Source of the DNA: Planctomycetales bacterium
GTDB taxonomy: Bacteria; Planctomycetota; Phycisphaerae; SM23-33
Reading direction: 5' to 3'
DNA length: 64,000 nucleotides
NCBI GenBank assembly: GCA_030612725.1
Contig: JAUWNJ010000007.1
Coordinates: 1-64,000 of the forward strand
The position numbers were made by a program, and so were the translations under genes. The notes beneath the pieces are model-generated. The model had not been told where the DNA came from, ran no database searches, and was given only the letters and a program-made list of their open reading frames with translations. Below, one piece after another: positions 1-9,625 of this stretch (positions within the stretch are counted from its first letter, which is position 1; the number at the start of each line of letters is the position of its first letter).

Positions 1-180
1 TAGAGGACAGATAGGGACCAGGGACTTGGGACTAGAAGATAGGGCGTAGGGCATAGGGCGTAGGGAACACGAAGTGTCACTACGTGAAAGCAGATGAACC
101 AATCAACCAGTCAACCAGTCAACGGATTAACCGGAATACCGAGGAATCCGCAATCCACAATTCTCAATCCGCAATGGTGC
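1..180. repeat. Short-unit repeat tract, non-coding
   Basis: No convincing gene lies in the first 447 bases. The tract is made of short degenerate units: TAGGGCG/TAGGGCA repeats near 44-66, AACCAGTC-type units near 95-120 and AATCCGCAATCC-type units near 150-175. It is followed by ordinary sequence to 290. Short open frames here only reflect the repeats. The style matches other short-unit tracts in this window, but the unit sequences differ. Confidence 0.6.
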
Positions 181-290
181 TCTGGGCCGTTTAGGCAAGA
201 TGGGCAATGGTGGATTTTTTAAAATGGGCGTAAAAATGACCTCAAAATACGCAAACCCATACAAGCCGGGGAGTTATGGATTTTGGAAAC

Positions 291-387
291 TTTCCCAATC
301 GTTCCGAATTGTTCCGAATCGTTCCCATTTGTTCCGAATCGTTCCCAATCGTTCCGAATTGTTCCGTTTCGTTCCGTTTCGTTCCGC
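291..387. repeat. Tandem array of 10-bp GTTCCGAATC-like units
   Basis: From 301 every ten bases begin a new copy of a decamer whose consensus is GTTCCGAATC. There are nine in-phase units, with variants ending AATT, AATC, ATTT and TTTC, plus a more degenerate unit at 291-300. The array lies downstream of the 3' end of the glycosyltransferase gene at 448-1674. There are no spacers, so it is not CRISPR. It is a minisatellite of unknown role. Confidence 0.9.
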
Positions 388-447
388 AGGGAGGTCTTCC
401 GGGCCACTTCGGGCTCCCGAGGTATATCGGGATTCGTAGGGTGGTCG

Positions 448-1674
448 TCAGAATTCCATCGGAAGGACAACGGGCTTCTTTATCTTGACTGCCGAGTTGG
501 CGCGGCTATAGGCTTCGTTGTACTGCTCGGCGACGACGTCCCACGAAACAACCTCGTCGAGGTACCGCTCCAGGTTATTTCCCAGCCTCATTCGCAGACC
601 TTCATCGCACGCCAGATGAACGACGTGCTCGCGCAGCATCTCTTTGTTGGTGAACAGCAGTCCGCCTCCGCTTTCGAGCGTTTGAGCGGTCAGTCCTTCC
701 ATCGGCGCAGTTGTAATAAACGGTTTGTTCATCGCGATGATCCTCGCCAGCGTACCGGACTGCGTTTCGTCCGTACTGGGAAGGACGACAAAGTCGCACA
801 CCGCCATCATTTTATAGTACTGCTCACCGCGAGGGACGAACTCGTAATAATGCGCCAGCCCCTTGCCTTCCAGGATATCGACTTCGTGCTTGTATTTTTC
901 GTAATCGGCCTTGTGGTTTATATCCCGCATCGCACCGGCGGCCAGCAGATCCCAATCCTGCCCGGTCTTCTCTTCGATGGTCTTTGCAATCTCCTCCCAC
1001 ATGCTCGTGAGGATGTCCCATCTTTTGTTCGACTGTATCCATCCGATAAGTCCGACCAGGTGGGGTCCGAGCGTTTTGACGTTGTTGAGTCCCAGTTCTT
1101 CCCGCAGTTTCGGTACTTCGCTGACGGCCCATCGCCTGTCGGGTCTGGCGCCGTGAGGGACGACCATAATGTTCCGGGGCGTTTCCCACCCACGTCCGTG
1201 GAAATTCCAGTCAAGGCGCCACTTCTGATAATGACACTTGAAGAGCACAACATGGGCTCGCTGTGCGAGTTTGTAGAGAAAATTCGCCTCGAATTCCGTC
1301 AACCTTCCGTGAACCGTATGCGGCTCGACGATAATCGGAAATTCGCTGATGGCGTCCAGAAGTGCAAGGAAGCCTTCGTTACCGTCGCCTGCGCCGCGCG
1401 AGTCGTGATATTCGTACAGGCCGTATTCGTGCTCGATGTGAATGACATAAGGCTGGAGCTGGCGTATTTTCGCCGCTACCGGGCGCCACCAGTCTCGCTG
1501 CGACATGTCGATTAAGGGATAGACGCCGTCGCCTTCGCCGTCGGTGTGGCTGATGACCAGGACGTCTCTATCGGGGTTGTGTTTCTGGATGAACTCTCGT
1601 GCTTCTTCGCAGAACGTCGCTATTCCGCACAGGCGCGGAGGATACGAACTGATCATTACAATCGGAGACGGCAT
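448..1674 (-). CDS. GT4-like glycosyltransferase
   Basis: A 408-residue cytoplasmic protein with a GT-B fold pattern. The N-terminal region has the CGIATFCEEAREF segment (residues 16-28) and HIEHEYGLYEY (79-89), both typical of a subgroup of family-4 glycosyltransferases. The C-terminal half has a donor-site-like stretch, PSTDETQSGTLARIIAMNKP. It probably transfers a sugar from a nucleotide-sugar donor to a glycan or glycoside; the acceptor cannot be told. The start is supported by AAGGGAG about seven bases upstream. It follows the second glycosyltransferase gene by 12 bases in the same direction, so the two are probably co-transcribed and share a pathway. It shares the GIATF and HEYGL signatures with that neighbour, so they are paralogues in the N-domain. 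Confidence 0.85.
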   Translation of the reverse strand: MPSPIVMISSYPPRLCGIATFCEEAREFIQKHNPDRDVLVISHTDGEGDGVYPLIDMSQRDWWRPVAAKIRQLQPYVIHIEHEYGLYEYHDSRGAGDGNEGFLALLDAISEFPIIVEPHTVHGRLTEFEANFLYKLAQRAHVVLFKCHYQKWRLDWNFHGRGWETPRNIMVVPHGARPDRRWAVSEVPKLREELGLNNVKTLGPHLVGLIGWIQSNKRWDILTSMWEEIAKTIEEKTGQDWDLLAAGAMRDINHKADYEKYKHEVDILEGKGLAHYYEFVPRGEQYYKMMAVCDFVVLPSTDETQSGTLARIIAMNKPFITTAPMEGLTAQTLESGGGLLFTNKEMLREHVVHLACDEGLRMRLGNNLERYLDEVVSWDVVAEQYNEAYSRANSAVKIKKPVVLPMEF

Positions 1675-1686
1675 ACAGAAACTCCC

Positions 1687-4023
1687 TTATCCATCGTGTG
1701 TATCTGACGGGCTTGCTTCTACCATTTTATCGGCAGATGGGAGGCCTAACGTTTGCAGAGTTTGCCTTTCTGTCATTAAAAGCAGGCTCATTAGCCACGC
1801 CAGAGTGCTTTCTGCGCCTTGATTACTGTTGAGTCTGTCGGGGTGGATACCGTCGCGGCATCCTCCGGTGGTGAAATCGCAAACTACCTGCTGGAGGTCG
1901 TTGTCGCCCAGGAACCAGTTGAAGCACCGGCGCGCCTGTTCGAGCCAGTAATCCTGTCCCGTAACGTTATAGGCTTCTATACAGGCGTCGATAAGCCCGT
2001 GTGCCTCGACCGGTTGCTGGTCGAACTGGGCTTTTTCTCCGCCTCGCGTGTACCATCCGTTGGTACCGATGACCGAAAGGTTTCCGCCGTCGCCGGTCTG
2101 CGTTTCCAGTAGCCAGCGGAGCGTCCGTTCGCCCATTTCGATCATATCGGAGCGGAACAACCACTTTCCGCTTAGCAGCAAGGCGTGCGACAGTTTCGCG
2201 TTTTCGTATGTTACAACGTCTTCGCACCATGGCCAGTCATCGGTGATATTCTCGACGAAATGCCTGAAGAGTCTCTCTGCCAACACCTGCCTTGTGCGTC
2301 TCGCTTCGCTGTCTCCGCCGAAACGCTGGAGATATGCGTGGATACCGACAATCGTGAACGCCCACGCTCGCGGCGAGATGAATTTATCGGTAGCAGAAAG
2401 TCCCCGCTCAAATAAACGCGTCGCAAGACCGACAATTGGCGCAGACTTGCACATTGCCACGCAAACCCCAAGCCCCCACAGCGCCCTTCCGTGCGAATCT
2501 TCCGATCCGATCATCTCCGCCCACTGTCGGTCGTAATTCATGAAATTCCGGAACCGTCCCGAATCGTTGTCCAGCGCGTAACTCAAAAACGCCAGATACG
2601 TCTGCAGCAACGGGAGAATCTTCTCGTCGTGCGTCTGGTTCCAGTACATCGCCGCCACGATTAACGCACGCGTGTTATCGTCCGTGGCGTACCCGTGGCG
2701 ACGGTCCGGCGTGGCGTATAGACAGTGCTGAAGAATACCGGTGCTGTCGGTAAGCATATAAAGATGACGCAGGTCAATTTCGGGTAATTCCTCGGCCAAC
2801 GACGGCGAAACAGCAGAGGTCGCATCCGGTTTGGTTACCACCGCAACCGGACGAACCGGCGCATTCTGCGATTCCTTAAACGCTTTCAGGTAACGTTTAC
2901 CAACCTCAGGCCAGATCATCTGCCGACTGTACTGGTAGGCCCGTTTGCGCATGGCGTCGCGTTCGACGTTGTTATCCAGCAGGTCGATGAGTTGTTCGGC
3001 GATTGCGTCTGGATCCTCGAATGGTACGATCCGCCCTCGGTCTTCAGCCAGAATTTCCCTGGCATACCAATACGGTGTTGAGACAATCGCGTTTCCGGTT
3101 CCGAGCATATACGCCATGACACCCGAAACTATCTGTGCTTCACCCAGGTATGGCGTAACGCAGATGTCGGCGGCACAGAGGAACTCGCGCAACTCGGATA
3201 GTTCGACGAAGCGGTTCTGGAAGATGACGTTTCGTTCCACGCCCAGCTCTCGTGCCAGGCGGTGCAATCCGGTGCGGTATTCTTCGCCCTTGCTCCGACG
3301 GACGTGTGGATGCGTGGCTCCGACTATCATGTAGGCGATGTCGGGATGCTTGGCCACAACTGCCGGTAAGGCTTTAATGACGTACTCGATACCCTTTCCC
3401 GGACTCAACAGGCCGAAAGTAAGTATCAGTTCCCTTCCCTCGACGCCGAACTTGTCTTTATAAAAGGCGGGGTCCACAAAAGGAACGTCCGGGATACCAT
3501 GAGGAATGTGAAGGACCTTTTCAGGATCGACGCCGTAAATATCCAGGAGGAACTGTTTGGCCTTTTCGGCCATTACGATGACTTTTGTGCTGAGTTGGCA
3601 TATTTCCGTGAGTACCTTTTTCTGGTCTTCGAGCGGTTCGGCCAGAACTGTGTGGAGCGTGGTAACCAGGGGTCTGCGGAGCCTGCGGAGCAGCGTCAGG
3701 ATATGCGAACCGCTGGGACCGCCGAACAGACCGTATTCGTGCTGGAGGCAGACCACCGCTGCGCTGGAGATATTGATGAACTCTGCTGCGCGACGGTAAT
3801 CGTTCTGAACGGACTCGCGAATCTCGAAGCGAACGCAGTCTTCGTATCGGTATCCTTCAGGGACGTCGTTGATGACTACCACGCCGCAACGGTATGCCTT
3901 GCCCGCCGCTCCGGCAACGGCTTCACGCAGGTCGCGCGTGAATGTGGCTATACCACATTGCCGGGGGACATAATCGCCGATGAAGAGTATTTCTTTTCTG
4001 TCAACACGTTCAACGCGACTCAT
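1687..4023 (-). CDS. GT4-like glycosyltransferase fused to an alpha/alpha-barrel domain
   Basis: The protein has about 778 residues from the ATG at 4023, which is preceded by GAGGG; an upstream ATG at 4053 lacks this support. Residues 1 to about 400 form a GT-B glycosyltransferase (GDYVPRQCGIATFTRDL, LQHEYGLFGG, then a nucleotide-sugar half with LTFGLLSPGKGIEYV). After a linker, residues from about 420 form a helical domain with ATPDRRHGYATDDNTRAL and repeated WALWGLG/WLLETQ-type helices, as in six-hairpin glycosidase folds. The fusion suggests a two-step or processive enzyme acting on one glycan, but no substrate can be inferred. It leads a two-gene operon with the downstream glycosyltransferase. 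The domain calls are solid; the biochemical role is inference. Confidence 0.82.
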   Translation of the reverse strand: MSRVERVDRKEILFIGDYVPRQCGIATFTRDLREAVAGAAGKAYRCGVVVINDVPEGYRYEDCVRFEIRESVQNDYRRAAEFINISSAAVVCLQHEYGLFGGPSGSHILTLLRRLRRPLVTTLHTVLAEPLEDQKKVLTEICQLSTKVIVMAEKAKQFLLDIYGVDPEKVLHIPHGIPDVPFVDPAFYKDKFGVEGRELILTFGLLSPGKGIEYVIKALPAVVAKHPDIAYMIVGATHPHVRRSKGEEYRTGLHRLARELGVERNVIFQNRFVELSELREFLCAADICVTPYLGEAQIVSGVMAYMLGTGNAIVSTPYWYAREILAEDRGRIVPFEDPDAIAEQLIDLLDNNVERDAMRKRAYQYSRQMIWPEVGKRYLKAFKESQNAPVRPVAVVTKPDATSAVSPSLAEELPEIDLRHLYMLTDSTGILQHCLYATPDRRHGYATDDNTRALIVAAMYWNQTHDEKILPLLQTYLAFLSYALDNDSGRFRNFMNYDRQWAEMIGSEDSHGRALWGLGVCVAMCKSAPIVGLATRLFERGLSATDKFISPRAWAFTIVGIHAYLQRFGGDSEARRTRQVLAERLFRHFVENITDDWPWCEDVVTYENAKLSHALLLSGKWLFRSDMIEMGERTLRWLLETQTGDGGNLSVIGTNGWYTRGGEKAQFDQQPVEAHGLIDACIEAYNVTGQDYWLEQARRCFNWFLGDNDLQQVVCDFTTGGCRDGIHPDRLNSNQGAESTLAWLMSLLLMTERQTLQTLGLPSADKMVEASPSDTHDG

Positions 4024-4219
4024 TGTACCCTCGATTCCGCCGGTCCCGCCCATTGCGGATTCGGCAAAAAGTTAAATTCTAACCACCCAGCCTGATTTGT
4101 TCAACCGGATTTAGAATTTGGTAATGGTAACTCATAATGAGCAATTATTCCAGCTGACTGATTTTACGCAAATTATTAGTAGTGCAACATCAGTAGTGTC
4201 CTGTTAAAGTTGGGCGAAT

Positions 4220-4248
4220 TTGACAGAACCAATAAAATAGCATATTCA
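4220..4248 (+). promoter_or_regulatory. Candidate sigma-70 promoter for the beta-helix gene
   Basis: TTGACA at 4220-4225, a 17-base spacer, then TATTCA at 4243-4248, about 50 bases before the start at 4300. The surrounding 240 bases are AT-rich and contain no gene. The -10 match is moderate. Confidence 0.4.
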
Positions 4249-4299
4249 TAATGTTATGTAAATTTACAAAAAAGAGTTTGCACTACCGGAGTATTGCGG

Positions 4300-6471
4300 A
4301 TGATTGAACAGCAGGATGTGAGTCTTACCATTGTAGTCTTCTTGATGCTGTCCGCCGGGTTTGGGGTGGTTTTCGTCTCTCCGGCTGGGGCGTTGGGAGA
4401 CTTCTACGTCTCGCCCCACGGGAAGGATACATTCAGCGGTTCGTTGCCTGATCCGAACGCCACCGGTACTGACGGACCTTTTGCGACCGTCGCGCGGGCA
4501 CAGAAGGCGGTAAGGGCGCTCAAGGCGGGCAAGGCGCGTCCTGACAAGCCGATCCGCGTTATTCTGCGCGGCGGGACATACGAGTTGGCCCGGCCGCTGG
4601 TGTTTGGGCCTGATGATTCAGGCTCGGCTGGGGCGCCGGTCGTGTACAAGGCCTATCGCAACGAAAAGCCCGTTCTTTCGGGCGGGACGGCCCTGACAGG
4701 ATGGCGGGTCAATAAGAAGGGCTTCTGGGAACTGGAACTACCGAAGGTCAGGCAGGGCAAGTGGGCGTTTTCGCAGTTGTTCGTGAACGGCCGACGGTGT
4801 TACCGCCCGCGCCTGCCCGACAAAGGATACTACCATGTCGCAAAGTCCCTGCCTCCGTCGGACCGGGCAGGTGACAAAGGTCCGGGTCAAGGCCCTGACC
4901 AGTTCGGCTTCAAGGCCGGCGACATCCCCGAAGACCTGCAAAACCGCGACGACGTGGAAATACTGATCTTTCACCTCTGGTCCGTGTCGCGCTTCGGTAT
5001 CGAGGGTATCGACACCGGCAAGCACGTCGTCTCGCTTACCGGCAGAACGCTGGCGAAGGCATCCTGGCACCAGTTCAGAAAGGGTTTTCGGTATCTGCTG
5101 CTGAATGTCAGGGAATCGCTGGGCCGGCCTGGGCAGTGGTATCTGGACCGCAAGAGCGGGCTGCTGACCTATGTCCCGCGCAAGGGCGAAAAGCCGCAGA
5201 CCGCCAATGTCATCGCTCCGCGCCTGGGGAGGCTGATGGTGTTGGAAGGCGACGTGAAGGCAAAGCGGTGGGTCGAGCATCTTCAATTCCGAGGCCTGAC
5301 GTTCGCTTATACCAACTGGAACATGCCGACCAACGGGTATAACTGCACGCAGGCAGAAGTGATTCTCCTCGGCACTATCGAGGCCGAGGCAGCAAGGAAC
5401 TGCACGTTTGACCGTTGCAGGATAGAACACACAAGCCAGCACGGAATATGGCTCGGCCTGGCCTGCAAGGAAAACGCCATTACCAATTGCGAACTGACCG
5501 ACCTTGGGGCCGGCGGGGTGTATATCGGAACGACGTCGTCGAAAGGCTGGTCGAAACGCCCCGGCCACCTGGCCGTCCCAATAACCGACGAGACAGTCGC
5601 ATCGCACAACCGCGTGGTTAACTGTCTGATAGCCCGCGGCGGGCGAGTGCACCCGGCGGGTATCGGCGTGTGGATCGGGAAAAGCCACCACAACACTGTC
5701 GAAAATTGCGAAATCTTCGACTTTTATTACAGCGGCTTCAGCGTCGGATGGACGTGGGGTTACGGAAAGAGCCACGCCCACCACAACAGGATCGAGTCCA
5801 ATCACATACACAAGATCGGCCAGAGGGTCCTCAGCGACATGGGCGGGGTGTACACGCTGGGCGTCTCGCCCGGAACAGTCGTTCGGGGCAACCTCATCCA
5901 CGACGTGCGAAGTTACGATTATGGCGGATGGGGCCTGTACACCGACGAAGGCTCAACCGGAATCGTCATGGAAAACAACGTGGTGTACAACACCCGGACA
6001 GGATCGTTTCACCAGCACTACGGTAAGGACAACGTCATCCGCAACAACATCCTGGCCTTCTCTCGCAAGTGGCAGGTGCGGCGAAGCCGAGTCGAGAAGC
6101 ACAGTTCGTTCAACTTCTGCCGCAACATCGTGTACTGGAAGACCGGGCCTCTGTTGAGAAGCAACTGGAAAGACGGGCATTTCGAGATGGACTACAATCT
6201 CTACTTCAACGCCTCCGGCGCTGCCGTCGGATTTGCCGGCATGACGCTGGAGCAGTGGCGCAAGATGGGCAAGGACACCCACTCGATAATTGCCGACCCG
6301 ATGTTCGTCGATGCGGACGGGTACGACTTCCGCCTGCGCCCCGGTTCGCCCGCGGAAAAGATAGGCTTCAAGCCGTTCGACATAGGCAAGGCCGGTCGGC
6401 TCAAAGGGTTCAGGGCGGCCAAGGATCTGCCGCTGGTTGAAGCGGCTTACCCAACTGGTGACTCAAAGTAA
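4300..6471 (+). CDS. Secreted right-handed parallel beta-helix protein
   Basis: About 723 residues. The ATG at 4300 is preferred over a TTG at 4294 because GGAG lies eight bases before it. An N-terminal hydrophobic stretch ([17 protein letters not shown]) ending near AGALG is a signal peptide. The mature start, [20 protein letters not shown], is the classic opening of planctomycete right-handed beta-helix proteins. Later come many short N/H-rich coils (for example [33 protein letters not shown]) that form the parallel beta-helix. Such proteins usually bind or cleave polysaccharides outside the cytoplasm. No catalytic triad can be assigned by eye, so lyase, hydrolase or adhesin remain possible. 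It stands alone between divergent and intergenic sequence. Confidence 0.85.
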   Translation: MIEQQDVSLTIVVFLMLSAGFGVVFVSPAGALGDFYVSPHGKDTFSGSLPDPNATGTDGPFATVARAQKAVRALKAGKARPDKPIRVILRGGTYELARPLVFGPDDSGSAGAPVVYKAYRNEKPVLSGGTALTGWRVNKKGFWELELPKVRQGKWAFSQLFVNGRRCYRPRLPDKGYYHVAKSLPPSDRAGDKGPGQGPDQFGFKAGDIPEDLQNRDDVEILIFHLWSVSRFGIEGIDTGKHVVSLTGRTLAKASWHQFRKGFRYLLLNVRESLGRPGQWYLDRKSGLLTYVPRKGEKPQTANVIAPRLGRLMVLEGDVKAKRWVEHLQFRGLTFAYTNWNMPTNGYNCTQAEVILLGTIEAEAARNCTFDRCRIEHTSQHGIWLGLACKENAITNCELTDLGAGGVYIGTTSSKGWSKRPGHLAVPITDETVASHNRVVNCLIARGGRVHPAGIGVWIGKSHHNTVENCEIFDFYYSGFSVGWTWGYGKSHAHHNRIESNHIHKIGQRVLSDMGGVYTLGVSPGTVVRGNLIHDVRSYDYGGWGLYTDEGSTGIVMENNVVYNTRTGSFHQHYGKDNVIRNNILAFSRKWQVRRSRVEKHSSFNFCRNIVYWKTGPLLRSNWKDGHFEMDYNLYFNASGAAVGFAGMTLEQWRKMGKDTHSIIADPMFVDADGYDFRLRPGSPAEKIGFKPFDIGKAGRLKGFRAAKDLPLVEAAYPTGDSK

Positions 6472-6657
6472 CTCGCACCTCGTTGGCGGACGGGGGGAAT
6501 ACGCTGGTACTGACCGAATACGTAACACGGGCGTCTCACGTGGTGAAGCTACGCATCGCCCGTGCGGGAAAACAGGAAAAACCCACACAGACGATTACCG
6601 TCGTCCTCGACTGAAGAACAGACAGGGAGTAGGGGCTGCGAATTAGAGTCTTGACTC

Positions 6658-6687
6658 TTGGTCCCTGATCCCTGCTGTTGATATAAT
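6658..6687 (+). promoter_or_regulatory. Candidate promoter with -10 TATAAT abutting the start codon
   Basis: TATAAT at 6682-6687 with TTGGTC 18 bases upstream (6658-6663). A transcript starting the usual distance downstream would begin at or next to the ATG at 6695, suggesting a leaderless message. No ribosome-binding site is visible. Confidence 0.35.
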
Positions 6688-6694
6688 GAGACCT

Positions 6695-7621
6695 ATGAAA
6701 CACAAGGCCTCGCTGATGGTGCTCGTCTGCATTGTCCTCGCCGGCGTCCTGGCGACGGGAGTAATGCTTTCCCAATCATTGTCGTGCACGCAGCCGCGTA
6801 AGGTGGAGGATTACAACCCGCGTATCACCGACGGCCCCCGCCTGGGAAGTCTGGACGTAACATTCATCGTCGCTGCCGACACGCATTTCGGGTATCGCGA
6901 TATAGCCAAAGACAACAAGCGCCAGATACGCGCTATGAATGCTGTTGCGGGTAAATCTTATCCCTTGGGTATCGGCGGGAAGGTTTCCAGGCCTGAATGG
7001 GTGATTGTCGCCGGCGACCTGACGGATCACGGCAGAAAGGCCGAATGGGAGGAATTCGAGAGCCACTACGGTTTCACGGGAAAAGACGCCCTGTTGAAAT
7101 ACCCGGTCTATTTGGGTACCGGAAATCACGACCGATGGAGCGGTGATAACGGGATCGTCATGCAGAAAGTCCGCGCACGCCACGGCGGCCTGTACTATTC
7201 GTGGGACCACGGCGACCTGCACATAGTCTGCCTGGACGAGGCCCCGAACAAGAGGGGGCTGTTCTGGCTGAAAAAAGACCTCGCCAATACCGGCAAGGAT
7301 CGCCCGATTATCATTTTTCTGCACTTTCCGTTCACAGGCCGGTACTCGGATTCCAACTGGTTCGGGGATGAAGAGAAGGAGCAATTCGCCGAGGCCATTG
7401 AAGGTTTCAACGTTATTGGTATTTTTCATGGCCACTATCACGCATCCTCGCATTACGAGTGGAAGGGATTCGACATATACAACGTCGGCTCGCCGAAGCA
7501 CAGTTGGAAGAGTTTTGTGGTAGTCCACGTTACCGACAGCCGCCTGACCGTAGTCGAGCGCCATTGGGGCGGCCTGTGGGACTACTGGGGATGGAAGCAC
7601 AGCAAGGCGATTAACCAGTAA
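6695..7621 (+). CDS. Calcineurin-like metallophosphoesterase, exported
   Basis: About 308 residues from the ATG at 6695, which gives a clean signal peptide (MKHKASLMVLVCIVLAG); an ATG at 6686 overlaps a TATAAT box. The binuclear metal-site motifs occur in order: DTHFG, GDLTDHG, GNHDRW, LHFPF and GHYHASS. This is the calcineurin-like phosphoesterase fold, hydrolysing phosphoesters, probably in the periplasm or at the outer surface. The exact substrate is not visible. A cysteine (LSCTQ) lies close to the signal peptide end but does not fit a lipobox well. The region upstream (6472-6694) holds no other gene. Confidence 0.85.
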   Translation: MKHKASLMVLVCIVLAGVLATGVMLSQSLSCTQPRKVEDYNPRITDGPRLGSLDVTFIVAADTHFGYRDIAKDNKRQIRAMNAVAGKSYPLGIGGKVSRPEWVIVAGDLTDHGRKAEWEEFESHYGFTGKDALLKYPVYLGTGNHDRWSGDNGIVMQKVRARHGGLYYSWDHGDLHIVCLDEAPNKRGLFWLKKDLANTGKDRPIIIFLHFPFTGRYSDSNWFGDEEKEQFAEAIEGFNVIGIFHGHYHASSHYEWKGFDIYNVGSPKHSWKSFVVVHVTDSRLTVVERHWGGLWDYWGWKHSKAINQ

Positions 7622-7710
7622 ATATAGGACGTTAATCTATGTTGCGATTGACAAATTGCCGATTGGCGATGATACTTATTGGAATGACAGGGAGAAAAGG
7701 CGAAAATGGA

Positions 7711-7732
7711 TTAGCGTCCCCTACCCCTATTT
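7711..7732 (-). repeat. Left flanking inverted repeat of the AT-rich island
   Basis: TTAGCGTCCCCTACCCCTAT here is the reverse complement of the AAATAGGGG...GACGCTAA motif at 10617-10638, on the other side of the AT-rich restriction-modification genes. A degenerate copy in the opposite orientation (ATAGGACGTTAATCTATG) lies at about 7624-7641. Confidence 0.65.
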
Positions 7733-7813
7733 CACCGCCCTACTGACAATCAGTTTATCGAATTAGATCGCAAGGCAAGGGAAGAAAAAAGGGATTATGG
7801 GGAATTAATAAAA

Positions 7814-9622
7814 ATGATTAATGAACGAAAAACAGAAAATCTTATTAGAGACAGATTGAGAGAATTAAAATATTATAGCGATCCTAAGTCGATAATTGAG
7901 GAGCAAAAAAGCGATAATCTGAAAATTCAAAAACTATTATTAAATGCTTCAAAGAAGGGGAACGGATGCGGGAAACCGGAATTCCTTATTCAATATCGAA
8001 ACACAGAATTGCTTATTGTCATAGAATGCAAGGCAGACATCACTAAACATGAAAGCGAGCATAGGAATAAATTTGCCGATTATGCAGTCGATGGAGTTTT
8101 ACTTTACGCCTCTTATTTATCTAAAGAATATGATGTATTAGCCATTGCCGTGAGTGGACAGACAAAAAAAGAGTTGAGAATATCTCATTTCCTACAATTG
8201 AAAAATGAAAATAAGCCAATTCCAATTTTCGGCAATAAGATTTTGCCAGCGGCAAATTATTTGAATGGTTATTTAAATACACCAGAAAAATCTCACCAAG
8301 ACTATAATAATCTGTTGGATTTTACGCGGAAACTTAATAAAAAATTACATTCTTGTAAAATCGCCGAAAGCGATAGAAGTCTATTAATAAGTGGCATTTT
8401 AATTGCTCTAGAAAGTTCGGCTTTTAGAAAATCTTACAAAGACCACAAAACACCCCAAAATTTGGCAAATGCATTAGTTCGGACTGCATCAGACGAATTT
8501 GAGCATGCAAATATTACAGGTAAAGAATTGGAAATTCTAAATACGCAATTCAGTTTTATAAAAACAGATACCTCTTTATCCTCCGGTACCGACACACTAG
8601 AAAACATTATAGACGAAATTGATACAAATATAAATTCCTTTAGAAAAACACATCAATATTATGATGTTTTGGGAGAACTATATATTGAATTCTTGCGATA
8701 TGCTAACAGAGAAAAGGGATTAGGAATTGTTCTTACACCACCACATATTACGGAATTATTTGCAGAATTAGCTCAGGTCAATAAAAATAGTGTCTGTTAT
8801 GATAATTGCTGCGGAACCGGAGGTTACTTAATAAGCGCAATGAGAAAAATGGTAAAAGATGCTAATAAAGAAGAAAAAAAGATGAAAGCAATCAAAGCAA
8901 AACAGCTTATTGGCGTGGAGTTCCAATCTCGCATCTTTGCCCTTGCTGTATCGAATATGTATATTCATCAGGATGGAAAAACAAATATTACAAAAGGCAA
9001 TTGTTTTGAAGAAAAAATTATAGAAAAAATAAAGGCAAAAAAGCCGACAGTTGGCATGCTGAATCCGCCTTACCCCAATATTGAAACAGACCGACTAGAG
9101 CTGGAATTTGTGTTGAATAATTTGGAGATCTTGGAGCCGAATAGTACCTGTGTTGCAATTATTCCTATGAGTTGTGTTATTTCGCCCAAGAAAAAGGAAT
9201 ATGAACTAAAACAAAGAATATTAGATTCGCACACTTTAGAGGCTGTTTTATCTATGCCCAATCAACTATTTTACAATAGTGATGTAGGAGTTGTTACTTG
9301 CGTATTGGTGATTACAGCGCACAAACCTCATCCTCGTGGAAAGAAAACATGGTTTGGATATTTCAAAGATGATGGATTTGTAGTGCAAAAACATAAAGGT
9401 AGAATAGAAACAACTGAATGGGATCGGATTAAACAACAATGGATAACTGCATTTAATAATAGGGAAGAAATAGACGGGCTGAGTTTAATAAAAGAAGTTA
9501 CATCCAAGGATGAATGGTGTGCAGAAGCATATATGGAAACGGACTATTCAAAATTAACGGATAAAGATTTTATTAATGAATTAAAAAGATATGCGGCATT
9601 TACAATTGTCACGACTGAATAA
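7814..9622 (+). CDS. BcgI-like restriction-modification subunit (nuclease fused to N6-adenine methylase)
   Basis: 602 residues. The N-terminus carries a PD-(D/E)XK-type nuclease signature, PEF followed by VIECKAD with E71 and K73. After a helical middle, the methylase core shows motif I DNCCGTGGYL (from residue 330) and motif IV NPPY (417-420), as in HsdM and type IIG/IIB gamma-class adenine methylases. No HsdR-type motor protein is present, and the next gene is a specificity subunit three bases downstream, so the layout fits the BcgI-like type IIB arrangement: one polypeptide cuts and methylates and a partner reads the DNA. The gene is AT-rich with AAA/AAT/ATA-rich codons, unlike its neighbours, which points to horizontal transfer. 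Known of the family: such complexes cut on both sides of a bipartite site. The recognition sequence cannot be predicted. Confidence 0.85.
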   Translation: MINERKTENLIRDRLRELKYYSDPKSIIEEQKSDNLKIQKLLLNASKKGNGCGKPEFLIQYRNTELLIVIECKADITKHESEHRNKFADYAVDGVLLYASYLSKEYDVLAIAVSGQTKKELRISHFLQLKNENKPIPIFGNKILPAANYLNGYLNTPEKSHQDYNNLLDFTRKLNKKLHSCKIAESDRSLLISGILIALESSAFRKSYKDHKTPQNLANALVRTASDEFEHANITGKELEILNTQFSFIKTDTSLSSGTDTLENIIDEIDTNINSFRKTHQYYDVLGELYIEFLRYANREKGLGIVLTPPHITELFAELAQVNKNSVCYDNCCGTGGYLISAMRKMVKDANKEEKKMKAIKAKQLIGVEFQSRIFALAVSNMYIHQDGKTNITKGNCFEEKIIEKIKAKKPTVGMLNPPYPNIETDRLELEFVLNNLEILEPNSTCVAIIPMSCVISPKKKEYELKQRILDSHTLEAVLSMPNQLFYNSDVGVVTCVLVITAHKPHPRGKKTWFGYFKDDGFVVQKHKGRIETTEWDRIKQQWITAFNNREEIDGLSLIKEVTSKDEWCAEAYMETDYSKLTDKDFINELKRYAAFTIVTTE

Positions 9623-9625
9623 GCA

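Noticed and set aside
291-387. CRISPR array
   Set aside because: Units are contiguous ten-base repeats with no spacers and no cas genes are nearby.
200-488. Short peptides encoded by the decamer array
   Set aside because: Repetitive FRIVPNRS-type peptides simply follow the tandem DNA repeat.
283-1515. Long open frame on the plus strand across the glycosyltransferase
   Set aside because: It is the antisense shadow of a clear glycosyltransferase gene; it has no conserved domain and starts in the decamer array.
4738-5901. Long minus-strand open frame inside the beta-helix gene
   Set aside because: GC-rich shadow frame of a well-supported secreted protein, no motif or ribosome-binding site.
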